Shown one piece after another: positions 46,661 through 55,770 of a stretch of DNA of 64,000 bases; positions within the stretch are counted from its first letter, which is position 1; every line of letters begins with the position of its first letter. Made by a program: the position numbers and the translations under genes. This stretch comes from Candidatus Lutibacillus vidarii. GTDB taxonomy: Bacteria; Actinomycetota; Actinomycetes; Actinomycetales; Dermatophilaceae. The notes beneath the pieces were generated by a model. It saw nothing but the letters and a program-made list of their open reading frames with translations, was not told the DNA's origin and searched no databases. The stretch spans positions 1 through 64,000 of the forward strand of contig JADKGA010000002.1 in NCBI GenBank assembly GCA_016717165.1, in the 5' to 3' direction.

Positions 46661-47119
46661 ATGTCGACCCGTCGCCTCGCCGGCCTCGCCGCTGCCGTCG
46701 TTCTCGTCCTCGCCCCCGCCTCGGCCCTGGTGTCCGGATGCTCCTCGTCCTCGGGGGGCTCGGGTACCCCGGCCGTTGCTCCGGCGACCGCGCTGCCCGC
46801 CTCGGGCTCGACCGTCGACGGGGCCACCTTCGCGGCCGCCCTGGCGATGAAGAAGGCCGTGCTCGTCGACGTCCGGACCCCCGCCGAGTTCGCCGCCGGC
46901 CATATCGCCGGGGCGACGAATATCGACGTCGAGGCGGCCGACTTCGCGACGAAGATCGGGGCGCTCGACAAGGGGGCGGCATACGCGCTGTACTGCCGCA
47001 GCGGCAACCGGTCCGGCGTGGCCATGCAGGCGATGCTCAGCTCCGGGTTCACCCACGTCTTCCACCTCGGCGGCGGGATCGGCGCCTGGCAGAGCGCCGG
47101 GCAGCCCGTCGTCCAGTGA
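46661..47119 (+). CDS. rhodanese-domain lipoprotein
   Basis: A 152-residue exported protein. The N-terminus MSTRRLAGLAAAVVLVLAPA is a signal sequence ending in a lipobox (ALVSGC) whose Cys would be lipidated. A Ser/Gly/Ala linker leads to a rhodanese domain: VLVDVRTPAEFAAGHIAGA, then the active-site loop CRSGNRSG with the sulfur-carrying Cys, and VFHLGGGIGAWQSAG. It should handle sulfane sulfur on the outer face of the membrane. There is no ribosome site upstream and the promoter lies against the ATG, so it is probably translated from a leaderless message controlled by a CsoR/CstR-type repressor. Confidence 0.9.
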   Translation: MSTRRLAGLAAAVVLVLAPASALVSGCSSSSGGSGTPAVAPATALPASGSTVDGATFAAALAMKKAVLVDVRTPAEFAAGHIAGATNIDVEAADFATKIGALDKGAAYALYCRSGNRSGVAMQAMLSSGFTHVFHLGGGIGAWQSAGQPVVQ

Positions 47120-47123
47120 CCGC

Positions 47124-48734
47124 TCAGATCATCGTGAGGATCTGACAGACGAGGATCTTCGTCACCATCGCGACGGGGTAGACCAGCGCGTACCCGAGCG
47201 ACACTCGGGCGTCGAAGCGGGTCGTGTCGTTGGCGTAGGCGAGGATCGCGGGTTGGGTTTGCGAACCGGCCATGATGCCGGCCAGGCGTGGCCCGAGGCT
47301 GGACATGAGGTACCGGCCGCCGAGCAGCAGGGCAAGTGCGTGCAGCCCGGTGATGACGATCCCCGCGGCGAGGAGCTTGAGCCCGAGGGGACTCTTCACC
47401 GCGGTGATGAACTGCGACCCGGCCCGCCCACCGGCATACGCGAGGAAGAGGAGCAGGCCGAGCTGGGTGAGGGTCTCCGACGCCTGGTGCGGCAGGGTCC
47501 AGACGACCGGACCGCTGCGCCCGATCCGGCCGAGGGCCAACCCAACGATGAGCGGTCCGGCGGCCGAGCCGAGGGTGAGATTGCCCAGCGCCGGGATGGC
47601 GATCGGAACCAGCCCGAGCAGCAGGCCCGCCGCGAGCCCGATGGCCAGGCCAAGCGGGTTGATATCGGAGGTGCCGTGCTCGGAGTCGCCGAGGTACTTC
47701 GCGACATCGCCCATCCGGTCCCGGGGGGCCGCGACGCGGATCCGGTCGCCGGCCTGGAGCACGAAGTCGTCGGTGGCGAGGAAGTCCTGGTCGGCCCGGC
47801 GGACCCGGGTCGGCCGGGCGCTGAACCGTTCCCACAGGCCGAGGTCCTTGACGGTGCGGCCGAAGAGCGCCTTGCGGGACAGGACGATCCGGCGGTAGTC
47901 GAGCTCGGTCCGCTCGAGGTGCAGCGCCATCTTGGACCGGCGGCCGAGCTGCTTGGTGATATGCCGCACCGCCTCGTCGGGTCCGATGGCAAGGACCCGG
48001 TCCCCGGGGCGCAGCACGGTGGCACCGTCGGTCATCCGGACGACCCCGTCCTCCCCTTGGTACCGGGAGAAGATCACCCGCCCGTATGGCGTGTAGGTCA
48101 GCTCGCGGACCGACATGACGTTGTCATGCTGGACCTTGATCGTCGCATTGTGGATCTCGGTGGGTGCCTCGGCCTCCGAGACCGTGGGGTCGTCCGAGTC
48201 TCGCCGCAGGGTCCACGCGGCCGCCATGAGCATGATGACGACCCCGCCGATATAGCTGATGGAGTACCCGACGGTCGGCTCCGGTGACCCCCCGAGCCGG
48301 ACCACCGCGGCGGCCAGGCCCGGGGTGTTGGTGCCCGCACCGGCATACAGGCCGGCCGCGGTGCCGGCGTCGAGGCCGAGCAGCGTGGCCAGGGCCACGG
48401 TGACCCCGCCGAGGATGACCAGGGTCGCGGCCACCGTTGCGACCGGCCGGGCGCCGCGGCGCAGCGAGGTGAAGAAGGAGGGCCCGGCAGTGACGCCGAT
48501 GCTGTAGGCGAAGACCGCGAGCCCGAAGGTCCCCAGAGCCTCGGGCAACGCCATTTTCGTATTGACCGCCGAGAAGGCGAGGGCGCAGAAGAGGACCGCG
48601 GCCGGGCCGACCGCGACGCCCCTGATCCGGATCGAGCCGAGCGCCGTTCCCACGGCGAGGAGGACGAACAGCAGCAGGACCGGGCTGTCGATCAGCGGGT
48701 TCACGTAACGGAAGTCTAACCCTGTCCAGCGCAT
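47124..48734 (-). CDS. AAE-type putative transporter with two RCK C-terminal domains
   Basis: A protein of about 536 residues of the aspartate:alanine exchanger (AspT/YidE) family. Two membrane halves, each with four to five helices (VLLLFVLLAVGTALG ... and PLGLAIGLAAGLLLGLVPIA ...), flank a cytosolic centre with two TrkA-C/RCK modules (GATVLRPGDRVLAIG and DDFVLQAGDRIRVAA). The conserved GAGTNTPGLAAA and GSQTQPAILAYA motifs in the membrane halves are family landmarks. ATG 48734 is used; a GTG about 30 bases in (VNPLIDSPVLLL) is an alternative. Substrate is unknown. It converges with the rhodanese gene, with 4 bp between stops. Confidence 0.88.
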   Translation of the reverse strand: MRWTGLDFRYVNPLIDSPVLLLFVLLAVGTALGSIRIRGVAVGPAAVLFCALAFSAVNTKMALPEALGTFGLAVFAYSIGVTAGPSFFTSLRRGARPVATVAATLVILGGVTVALATLLGLDAGTAAGLYAGAGTNTPGLAAAVVRLGGSPEPTVGYSISYIGGVVIMLMAAAWTLRRDSDDPTVSEAEAPTEIHNATIKVQHDNVMSVRELTYTPYGRVIFSRYQGEDGVVRMTDGATVLRPGDRVLAIGPDEAVRHITKQLGRRSKMALHLERTELDYRRIVLSRKALFGRTVKDLGLWERFSARPTRVRRADQDFLATDDFVLQAGDRIRVAAPRDRMGDVAKYLGDSEHGTSDINPLGLAIGLAAGLLLGLVPIAIPALGNLTLGSAAGPLIVGLALGRIGRSGPVVWTLPHQASETLTQLGLLLFLAYAGGRAGSQFITAVKSPLGLKLLAAGIVITGLHALALLLGGRYLMSSLGPRLAGIMAGSQTQPAILAYANDTTRFDARVSLGYALVYPVAMVTKILVCQILTMI

Positions 48735-48785
48735 CAATTTTCGGTGGGCAGTCCGGGAACGCGGACCCCTTTGTGTGCGGGTCGG

Positions 48786-49241
48786 TCAGTCCTCGACGCC
48801 GATGTCCTCGTTCCACAGCGCGGGGTTGGCGGCGATGAAGTCGGTCATCAGCTGGACGCACTCGGCCGAGTCGAGGTTGACGACCTCGACGCCATTGGCC
48901 CGCAGCAGGTCCTCCGCGCCGAGGAAGGTGCGGTTCTCCCCGATAACGACTCGAGGTATGCCGTAGAGGAGGATCGCGCCGGTGCACATGTGGCAGGGCG
49001 AGAGCGTCGTGTACATCGTCGACCGCGCATACACCGCTGCCGGGAGTCGGCCGGCCCGCTCGAGGGCGTCGGTCTCGCCGTGCCGGATCGCGCTGCCGAG
49101 CTGGACCCTGCGGTTGTGGCCGACCCCGAGCACGGTGCCGTCATCCCCCACCAGCGCCGCGCCGATGGGGATGCCGCCCTCGGCGAGCCCTTCCCGGGCC
49201 TGGGCGATGGCCAGCTCGAGGAGGCGAGAGTCGTCGTGCAC
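48786..49241 (-). CDS. cytosine-deaminase-like nucleobase deaminase (CDA fold)
   Basis: A 151-residue zinc deaminase. HGETDALERAG provides the zinc His and catalytic Glu, and SPCHMCTGAILLYGI the two zinc Cys. The C-terminal NPALWNEDIGVED, with acidic and Trp residues, resembles yeast-type cytosine deaminase rather than TadA or guanine deaminase. GTG 49241 is chosen because AGGAG lies eight bases upstream, although the frame is open to 49286. It lies 90 bp after the second permease of the nucleoside importer, so cytosine or a related base may be imported and deaminated to uracil. Confidence 0.83.
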   Translation of the reverse strand: MHDDSRLLELAIAQAREGLAEGGIPIGAALVGDDGTVLGVGHNRRVQLGSAIRHGETDALERAGRLPAAVYARSTMYTTLSPCHMCTGAILLYGIPRVVIGENRTFLGAEDLLRANGVEVVNLDSAECVQLMTDFIAANPALWNEDIGVED

Positions 49242-49331
49242 GGGCTTCTCCTGTCGTGCGGGTCGGATCGAGCAGATGACGGTCACGAGGTCGGGGCGCC
49301 GGGCACTCGACCGGGCGCGGGGGCGCTGGGG

Positions 49332-50225
49332 TCAGATGCGTCGATAGGGCTTGAGATAGGCCCCGGGATAGCGCAGTCCCTCCCCGGCCAGCGCCAGGGC
49401 GGCGATGACGACGAGATAGGGCAGAGCGATGAGCAGCTCGCGGGGGACGTGGGCGAAGGCGGGCATGATCGCCAGCTGGAGCTGCCCCGCGTCGATGACC
49501 GCGAAGAGCAGGCCACCGAGCACCGCCGGCCCGATCCGCCACCGGGCGAAGATGACCAGGGCGATCGCCACCCAGCCGCGCCCGTTGGTGATATTGAGCG
49601 TGAACGTCCCGAGCACCGCGAGGGTGAGGAAGGCCCCGCCGACCGCCATCAGCGCGCCGCCGACGACGAGGGCGGCATACCTCGTTCGGGAGACATTGAT
49701 CCCGGCCGCATCCGCCGCCTCGGGGTTCTCCCCGACCGCCCGCAGCCGCAGCCCCGCCCCGGTCGAGCGGAGCACCCACCAGGTCAGCGGGGCGACGACG
49801 GCGAAGGCGACGAGGGTGAGGGCGTACATCTCGAGGAAGGGCACGCCGGGGAAGAGCAGGTCCATCTTTGGGACCTGGGTCAGCGTGCCACCCCCGAACC
49901 GGAGCCGGTTGACGAACTCGGACAGGCCGATGAGCAGCAGGGTCGTCCCGATCCCGGCGACATGCTGGTTGACCCCGAGCGAGACCGTGAGCAGCCCCAT
50001 GAGCAGGCCGGCCAGGGCTCCGGCGACCACGGCCGCGAGCAGCCCGACGCCGATCGACCCCGTCGCCGCGGTGATGGCGAAGCCGACGAAGGCACCGGCA
50101 TACATCGTTCCTTCGATGCCGAGGTTGAGCACCCCGGCGCGCTCGCAGAGGATCTCGCCGATCGTCGCGTAGAGCAGCGGCGTGACGGTGACCAGGGTGG
50201 CCGCGAAGAGGGCGATGAGGTTCAT
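49332..50225 (-). CDS. nucleoside-type ABC transporter permease (second)
   Basis: A 297-residue inner-membrane protein of the branched-chain/ribose permease class used with BMP-family binding proteins (NupQ/BmpC type). It starts MNLIALFAATLVTVTPLLYA and has GEILCERAGVLNLGIEGTMY, the conserved cytoplasmic EAA-like loop ALRAVGENPEAADAAGI, and about eight helices. Its ATG overlaps the stop of the first permease (ATGA, 50222-50225). With the partner permease it forms the membrane channel of a nucleoside or nucleobase importer. Confidence 0.92.
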   Translation of the reverse strand: MNLIALFAATLVTVTPLLYATIGEILCERAGVLNLGIEGTMYAGAFVGFAITAATGSIGVGLLAAVVAGALAGLLMGLLTVSLGVNQHVAGIGTTLLLIGLSEFVNRLRFGGGTLTQVPKMDLLFPGVPFLEMYALTLVAFAVVAPLTWWVLRSTGAGLRLRAVGENPEAADAAGINVSRTRYAALVVGGALMAVGGAFLTLAVLGTFTLNITNGRGWVAIALVIFARWRIGPAVLGGLLFAVIDAGQLQLAIMPAFAHVPRELLIALPYLVVIAALALAGEGLRYPGAYLKPYRRI

Positions 50226-51307
50226 GACGCTCCCCCCGCCGCGCGGGCCCCGCGTCGCCGGCCCCGGAGGGCGAGGGTGTAGTGCCGGAAGACGAGGACC
50301 CCGACCGAGCAGAGCAGCAGGGTGGCGGTGACGACCTTGCCCATCTGCGGCGGCAGCTGGAGGGCCCGGGCCGCCGACTCCGCGCCGACGGTGATATCGG
50401 CGAGCAGGGTGGCGACGGCGATCGCGGCGGGCACCGACAAGGCGGCGAGGGTGGCGACGACGATGCCGGTGTACCCGAAGCCGGTCGACACCTCGGCGGT
50501 GAGCCGGTGTTGCAGGCCGAGGACCTGGACCGCGCCACCGGCGCCGGCCAGCGCGGCGCTGGCGAGGGCGGCACCGAGGAGGGTCCGCCGGATCGGGATG
50601 CCGGAGAAGGCGGCACCCTTGGGGGCCAGGCCGACGGCGCGGCTGGTTAGCCCGACCCGGGTCTGGGTGAGGACGACCCAGGCGAGGACCGCGAGGACCA
50701 GCGCGACGACATACCCGAGGTGGAGGCGGGACCCGCCGACGATCCGGGGCAGCTCCCACCCGGCCCCGACCGGGGCGGACTCGGGGAACTGGTTGGTGGG
50801 GTTGCGCCACGGGCCGTTGAGCAGCCCTTGGAGCAGGAGCAGGGCGACCGGGTTGAGCAGCAGGGTTGTCACGACCTCGTCGATGCCGCGGCGGACCCGC
50901 AGCACGGCGGGGATGAGCCCCCACGCCGCGCCCGCGACCGCGCCGGCGACCAGACCGAGCGGCAGTGACACGACCAGCGGGAGCGCCGGGAAGGCCAGGG
51001 TCACGGCGGTCACCGCGATCGCTCCGGCGATGAACTGCCCCTCGCCGCCGATGTTGTAGTAGCCGGACCGGAAGGCGACCAGCGCGGCCAGCCCGGTGAA
51101 GATCAGTGGCGTGCTCGCCAGGAGTACCTCAAGCACGGTGTATGACGTGGTCAGCGGCCGGACCAGGTAGTACGTGAAGGCTGCGCCTGGGCTGGCGCCG
51201 CCGAGCCGGATGGGTCCGGCGGTCAGGGCCAGGGTGAGGACGGCCGCGAGGGCGACGAGGGCGGGGGTGAGCCACCTGGGGGCGGTGCCGCGCAGGAGCA
51301 TTCTCAT
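50222..51307 (-). CDS. nucleoside-type ABC transporter permease (first)
   Basis: A 361-residue permease (NupP/BmpB type) with about nine helices. FRSGYYNIGGEGQFIAGAIA and RGIDEVVTTLLLNPVALLLL are family motifs, and SRAVGLAPKGAAFSGIPIRR is the cytoplasmic loop that contacts the ATPase. ATG 51307 overlaps the ATPase stop (ATGA). The gene order binding protein, ATPase, permease, permease is standard for actinobacterial nucleoside uptake operons. Confidence 0.92.
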   Translation of the reverse strand: MRMLLRGTAPRWLTPALVALAAVLTLALTAGPIRLGGASPGAAFTYYLVRPLTTSYTVLEVLLASTPLIFTGLAALVAFRSGYYNIGGEGQFIAGAIAVTAVTLAFPALPLVVSLPLGLVAGAVAGAAWGLIPAVLRVRRGIDEVVTTLLLNPVALLLLQGLLNGPWRNPTNQFPESAPVGAGWELPRIVGGSRLHLGYVVALVLAVLAWVVLTQTRVGLTSRAVGLAPKGAAFSGIPIRRTLLGAALASAALAGAGGAVQVLGLQHRLTAEVSTGFGYTGIVVATLAALSVPAAIAVATLLADITVGAESAARALQLPPQMGKVVTATLLLCSVGVLVFRHYTLALRGRRRGARAAGGAS

Positions 51308-52857
51308 GCGGCACCGCCGAGGGCCTGCTGGGGGGTGCCGGCCATCATCAGGCCGAGCTCGGCGCGCGTCGTCGTCGCGGCGTCGACGATGCCCATGATC
51401 GCGCCGTCGAAGATCACCGCGACCCGGTCGGCGAGGGCGAGGATCTCGTCGAGGTCCTCGCTGATGAGCAGGATCGCGGCCCCGTCCGCCCGGCGGGCGA
51501 GGAGCTGCTGGTGGACGTACTCGCCGGCGCCGACGTCGAGTCCCCGGGTCGGTTGGGCCACGAGGATCGCCCGGGGGTCCTTCGCGAGGACCCGAGCCAG
51601 GAGGACCTTCTGCATGTTCCCGCCGGAGAGGCCGCCGATGCGGTCGGTCGGCGCCGCCTTGATGGCGAACCGGGCGATGAGCTCCTCGGCTCGGCGCCGG
51701 ATGGCCCGCTTGTCGAGGAAGGGCCCGCGCCGGAACTGTCCGAGGTCCTCCAGGACGAGGTTCTCCTCGACCGAGAGGTCGTCGACGACGCTGCCGTGCC
51801 GGTCCTCGGGGATCCGCCCGAGCCCGCACGCCACGACCTGCGTCGGTGTCGCGCCGGTGATGTCCTGACGGCCGACCCGCACGTGGCCGCTGGACGGCAT
51901 ACGCATCCCGGAGAGGATGTCGGCGAGCTCGCGCTGGCCGTTGCCGGACACTCCGGCGATGGCGAGGATCTCGCCGCGGTGGACCCGCAGGTCGACATCG
52001 TCGAGGAGCCTCTTGCCGGTCGAGCCGTCGAGGCTGACGTGCTCGACGGCGATGACGACCGCCTCGTCGTTGCTCGGACCGGGGCCGACCCGGCGCTCGT
52101 CGCGGAGCACCGCGGCGACGCTACGGCCGACCATGAGCTCGGCCAGCTCGGCGGGGGTGGAGCTGCCGGTGGGGCGAGTGTCGACGATCCGGCCCTGACG
52201 CAGCACCGAGACCCGGTGGCTGATCTCGGCGACCTCGTGGAGCTTGTGGCTGATGAAGAGCACCCCGAGACCTGAGGCGGTGAGCCGCCGCAGGGCGTCG
52301 AAGAGCGCGCGGGCGTCCTGGGGGACCAGCACCGCCGTCGGCTCGTCGAGGATGAGCACCCGGGCGCCCTGGTAGAGCGTCTTGGCGATCTCGACCCGCT
52401 GCTGCTCGCCGACCGAGAGGTCCTCGATGCGGACGTCGGGGTCGATGTCGACCCCGAGCAGCTCGGTCGCCTCGGCGAACCGGCGCCGGGCGCCCTCGGT
52501 GTCGGGGGGCCCGAGCCCGGCGCTGGAGAGCAGGACGTTCTCCAGCACTGTCATCGGGCGGACCAGGGCGAAGTGCTGGGTGACCATCCCGATCCCCGCG
52601 GCGATGGCATCGCGCGGGCTGGCGATCGACACCGGCGCGCCGCCGACCTCGATGCGTCCGGCGTCGGGGGTGGTCAGGCCGTAGATGACCCGCATGAGGG
52701 TGGTCTTGCCGGCGCCATTCTCCCCGAGGATGGCATGGATCTCCCCAGGGCGAACGTCAAGGTCGACGCCGTCGTTGACCAGCAGGTCGCCATACGACTT
52801 CCTGATCCCGTGCAGCGCGACGAGAGGGGTCGTGCCCACAGGTGGTGTGCTCGTCAC
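51304..52857 (-). CDS. nucleoside-type ABC transporter ATPase with two ATP-binding domains
   Basis: A 517-residue protein with tandem ABC domains, as in NupO/BmpA-associated and ribose importers. The first half has Walker A GENGAGKTTLMR, signature LSVGEQQRVEIAKTLY and Walker B VLILDEPTAVL. The second half has a degenerate Walker A (GVSGNGQRELADIL), signature LSGGNMQKVLLARVL, and AILVAQPTRGLDVGA in place of a normal Walker B. Half-active pairs like this are usual in the family. The start is a GTG that overlaps the binding-protein stop (GTGA, 52854-52857). Confidence 0.94.
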   Translation of the reverse strand: MTSTPPVGTTPLVALHGIRKSYGDLLVNDGVDLDVRPGEIHAILGENGAGKTTLMRVIYGLTTPDAGRIEVGGAPVSIASPRDAIAAGIGMVTQHFALVRPMTVLENVLLSSAGLGPPDTEGARRRFAEATELLGVDIDPDVRIEDLSVGEQQRVEIAKTLYQGARVLILDEPTAVLVPQDARALFDALRRLTASGLGVLFISHKLHEVAEISHRVSVLRQGRIVDTRPTGSSTPAELAELMVGRSVAAVLRDERRVGPGPSNDEAVVIAVEHVSLDGSTGKRLLDDVDLRVHRGEILAIAGVSGNGQRELADILSGMRMPSSGHVRVGRQDITGATPTQVVACGLGRIPEDRHGSVVDDLSVEENLVLEDLGQFRRGPFLDKRAIRRRAEELIARFAIKAAPTDRIGGLSGGNMQKVLLARVLAKDPRAILVAQPTRGLDVGAGEYVHQQLLARRADGAAILLISEDLDEILALADRVAVIFDGAIMGIVDAATTTRAELGLMMAGTPQQALGGAA

Positions 52858-53933
52858 ATCCCGCCGACCGAGCCGGCCGGGGTCTTCTCGTCCACCGGCG
52901 TGGTGAAGGCGCCCGAGGTGAGCTCGGCCTTCTTGGCGTCGATCTTGGCGATGAGGTCGGCCGGGATGCCGCCCTTGACGGCGGTGTTGAGGTCCGTGAG
53001 CGCCGACCCACCGTTCTTCATGAACGAGTAGTCCTTGAGGTTCGAGGCCGCGAAGGACTTCTTCTGGACCGCCGCGATGACGGCCCGGACGGTCGGCTCC
53101 ATGGTCCACGTGACACTGGCCATGACCGACTCCGGCGCGGTGGACTTCTGGTCACCCATGCAGCCGATCGACAGCAGACCCTTCTCCTTGGCGGCCTCGA
53201 TGACGCCGGCGCGCTCGGCGAAGAGGACGTCGGCGCCGGCCGCGACCTGGGCCAGCGCGGCCTGCTTGGCCTTCGCCGGGTCGAACCACGAGTTGATGAA
53301 GGCGACCTTGACGACGACCTTCGGGTTGGTCGACTGGGCCCCCGCGATGAAGGCGTTGATGATCCGGTTGACCTCCGGGACCGGCATACCGCCGACGACC
53401 CCGACGGTGTTGGACCTGGTCGTGCCGCCCGCGAGCATGCCCGCGAGGTAGGCCGGGTCGTGGATCCAGTTGTCGAAGACCGAGAAGTTGGGTGCGACCT
53501 CGGCCTCGCCGGAGCCGAAGGCGAAGGCGATATCTGGGAAGTCCTTGGCAACCGCGCGGACCGGAGCCTCGTTGCCGAAGGCGTCGCCGATGATGATGTC
53601 GGGCTTGTCGGTGGTGGCGATCTCGCGCAGGGTGCGCTCCATGCCGCCGTCGTAGCCGATGTTGTCGGCGTGCTTGTAGTCGATGACGCCCTCGGTGGCC
53701 AGCTTCTGCAGGGCCTGGTGGATCACGCCGTCCCAGGGCTCCTCGATCGGGGTGGCGAAGGCGCCGAAGACCTTGACCTTGGCGGCAGCGGCCGACGACC
53801 CGGTGCCGGACGGGGTGCTCGCCGCCGGCTCGGGTGAGCCGGTGTTCCCGCCGCAGGCGGCGAGGGCGACGGCGGTGGCGCCGGCGAGCAACGAGAGGGC
53901 GGCGCGGCGGGTGAAATGGCGGGCGAAGGACAT
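52854..53933 (-). CDS. BMP-family nucleoside-binding lipoprotein
   Basis: A 359-residue exported lipoprotein. MSFARHFTRRAALSLLAGAT is a twin-Arg-like signal with a lipobox ending LAAC, followed by a Ser/Pro/Gly linker. The body has the BMP (PnrA/Med) core: VKVFGAFATPIEEPWDGVIH, KPDIIIGDAFGNEAPVR, FDNWIHDPAYLAGMLAGGTT, VGVVGGMPVPEVNRIINAFI and ADVLFAERAGVIEAAKEKG. These proteins bind nucleosides or bases outside the membrane. ATG 53933 follows GGAGG; it is the first gene of the importer operon and is divergent from the PucR regulator. Confidence 0.93.
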   Translation of the reverse strand: MSFARHFTRRAALSLLAGATAVALAACGGNTGSPEPAASTPSGTGSSAAAAKVKVFGAFATPIEEPWDGVIHQALQKLATEGVIDYKHADNIGYDGGMERTLREIATTDKPDIIIGDAFGNEAPVRAVAKDFPDIAFAFGSGEAEVAPNFSVFDNWIHDPAYLAGMLAGGTTRSNTVGVVGGMPVPEVNRIINAFIAGAQSTNPKVVVKVAFINSWFDPAKAKQAALAQVAAGADVLFAERAGVIEAAKEKGLLSIGCMGDQKSTAPESVMASVTWTMEPTVRAVIAAVQKKSFAASNLKDYSFMKNGGSALTDLNTAVKGGIPADLIAKIDAKKAELTSGAFTTPVDEKTPAGSVGGM

Positions 53934-54066
53934 GCGGACCTCCAACGACTGGGTGCCCCGTAGGGCGGTGTGGCTCCATTGGACCGGCGGGTGACCTGGG
54001 CCACAAGAGGCATGGAATACGACAGTGCTGTGCCGCTTCTGGACACTCTGTCAACTAAGGGTCACC
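53934..54066. promoter_or_regulatory. divergent control region between the importer operon and PucR
   Basis: This 133-bp gap must carry promoters for both sides. TGTCAA at 54050-54055 reads TTGACA on the minus strand, a possible -35 for the importer operon, but no good -10 lies at the usual distance. No clear inverted repeat for PucR binding was found. Position alone suggests PucR controls the operon. Confidence 0.3.
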
Positions 54067-55617
54067 ATGGGGCCCATGCTCACCGTCGTGGACGTCCTTG
54101 CGGTGCCGGTCGTCCGGTCTGCCGCTCCGGTGCTGCTGACGCCCGCGTCGACCGGGCTGCGCCTGGTCCGGTGGGTGCACACGTCGGAGATCTACGAGAT
54201 CGGCCCGCTGCTCCAGGGTCAGGAGCTCCTGCTCACCACTGGGCTGGGTCTGGTCGGCCAGTCCCCGGAGCGGCTCCGGCGGTATGTCGACTCCCTCGCC
54301 GACAAGGGGGTGGCCGGGGTCTGCCTGGAGCTGGGGCGGACCTTCGACCACGTGCCACCGGCGCTGGTCGAGCGGGCCTCGGAGCGGGATATCGCGGTGG
54401 TCGCCTTCCACGCTGTGGTGCCCTTCGTCGCGATGACCGAGGCGGTCCACGAGCTGCTCCTCGACAGCGAGGTCGCCTCGCTGCGGGCCGGGGAGCGGCT
54501 CACCGACAGCTTGCTGCGCGCCATGTCCGACGGGGTCGGGCTCGACGGTCTGCTCGCCGAGATCGCCTCGGTCGTCGGGGCGCCGGTCCGGCTCACCGAC
54601 ACCGCCGGCGGGATGGTCGCCGAGAGTGCGGGCGCCCCGCCGGACCTGCCCGCCGCCGCCGACATCGTCGTGGCCGGCCGGGTCTGGGGCCGGCTGTGCT
54701 GCGAGGCGACCACCGAGTCGGGGCGCGTTGCGCTGCTGCGCGCGGTCGGCATACTCGCGGTCGTCGTCGGACGCGCGGACGCGACCATCGGCTCGCGTGC
54801 CATCGCCCGGCGCGTGCTCGCGCGGGCGCTCACCGGGCCGGCGCCGGTGGACGAGGCGGCGGTCGCTCGCGCGGCGGGGCGGGTGGGCCTGTCGCCGGGG
54901 TCTGGTCGGGTGCTCGTCCCGCTTGCCGTGGAGGTGTCCTCGGTGGACCTGGCCGCGGCAGTGGCGCCCGTCGAAGACGCGGCGCGGCGGGAGTTCGGGG
55001 CGGCGGTGGCCGGCGACATCCCGGGTGCCGTGCTCGTCGTGGTGCCGGTTCCTTTGGGAGCGGCGCGGTCCGGCGCGGCGCTCGGGAGCCGCCTGTTGGC
55101 CGCGGTCGACCGGCCGCTCTCCCGGCGCGGAGCCGGCGCGGTTCGTGGGGTGGTGGTGGGGGAGCCTGCCGCTGACCTGGTCGCGGTGCGGGACCGGGTC
55201 GCCGAGGTGCGCGCGACGGTGGCCCTGGTCGGCCAGGTCCGGGTGCCGGGGGAGGCCGGCTTCGTCCTGCTGACCCGGGAGGTTGCACTCGAGCGGCTCC
55301 TCGTCAGCGCCTTGGGGTCGCCGGAGCTCTCTGCCTTCGTCGACTCCCAGCTCGGTGCAGTCCTGGAGTATGACGCCCGGCGCCGACGCGGGCTGCTCCC
55401 GACGATCGAGGCGTACCTCGGTACCGGCGGCAACAAGCTCGCCACCGCCGCGGCGCTGGGCGTGCAGCGGCAGACGCTCTACGACCGGCTGGCCCGGCTG
55501 GAGTCGCTGCTCGGGCTCGACCTGGACTCCCCGGTGGCGCGGACGGCGCTGCACGTGGCCGTGATCGCGTGGCGGCTCCGCGGCGGGGCGGCCGGTTTCG
55601 CCCCCGCCCACCGGTAG
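54067..55617 (+). CDS. PucR-family transcriptional regulator
   Basis: A 516-residue regulator. Residues 1-130 form the PucR N-terminal domain (MLTVVDVLAVPVVRSAAPVL, TSEIYEIGPLLQGQELLLTT). A central region of about 270 residues follows. The C-terminal 70 residues are the PucR helix-turn-helix: EAYLGTGGNKLATAAALGVQ, RQTLYDRLARLESLLG, DLDSPVARTALHVAVIAW. Members sense purine or nitrogen status and switch on ureide and nucleobase breakdown. ATG 54067 or 54076 are both suitable. It is divergent from the nucleoside importer operon, its probable target. Confidence 0.9.
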   Translation: MGPMLTVVDVLAVPVVRSAAPVLLTPASTGLRLVRWVHTSEIYEIGPLLQGQELLLTTGLGLVGQSPERLRRYVDSLADKGVAGVCLELGRTFDHVPPALVERASERDIAVVAFHAVVPFVAMTEAVHELLLDSEVASLRAGERLTDSLLRAMSDGVGLDGLLAEIASVVGAPVRLTDTAGGMVAESAGAPPDLPAAADIVVAGRVWGRLCCEATTESGRVALLRAVGILAVVVGRADATIGSRAIARRVLARALTGPAPVDEAAVARAAGRVGLSPGSGRVLVPLAVEVSSVDLAAAVAPVEDAARREFGAAVAGDIPGAVLVVVPVPLGAARSGAALGSRLLAAVDRPLSRRGAGAVRGVVVGEPAADLVAVRDRVAEVRATVALVGQVRVPGEAGFVLLTREVALERLLVSALGSPELSAFVDSQLGAVLEYDARRRRGLLPTIEAYLGTGGNKLATAAALGVQRQTLYDRLARLESLLGLDLDSPVARTALHVAVIAWRLRGGAAGFAPAHR

Positions 55618-55685
55618 CCCTGCGCCTCGTTCTCGCCTTGCGCCTCGCTCTGTCGCCGGAACCCACCCCCTTTGACCGTCCTCGC

Positions 55686-55770
55686 GCATTCAAACGTGCA
55701 ATAGTCCCGATCCGCGCCCGAATTGCCCCAGTATGCCGGGCGCGGATCGGCGTACTGCACGTTTGAATGC
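55686..55770. repeat. 85-bp nested hairpin repeat, copy 1 of 3
   Basis: GCATTCAAACGTGCA (outer arm) pairs with TGCACGTTTGAATGC at the end, and GATCCGCGCCCG pairs with CGGGCGCGGATC inside, with ATAGTCCC and GGCGTAC between the stems and AATTGCCCCAGTATGC as the loop. Two more copies lie at 55920 and 56240. Confidence 0.85.

Noticed and set aside
48786..49286. A second tadA gene
   Set aside because: It has the CDA motifs, but its C-terminus (NPALWNEDIGVED) and operon context fit a cytosine-deaminase-like enzyme, and tadA is already at 8421-8900.
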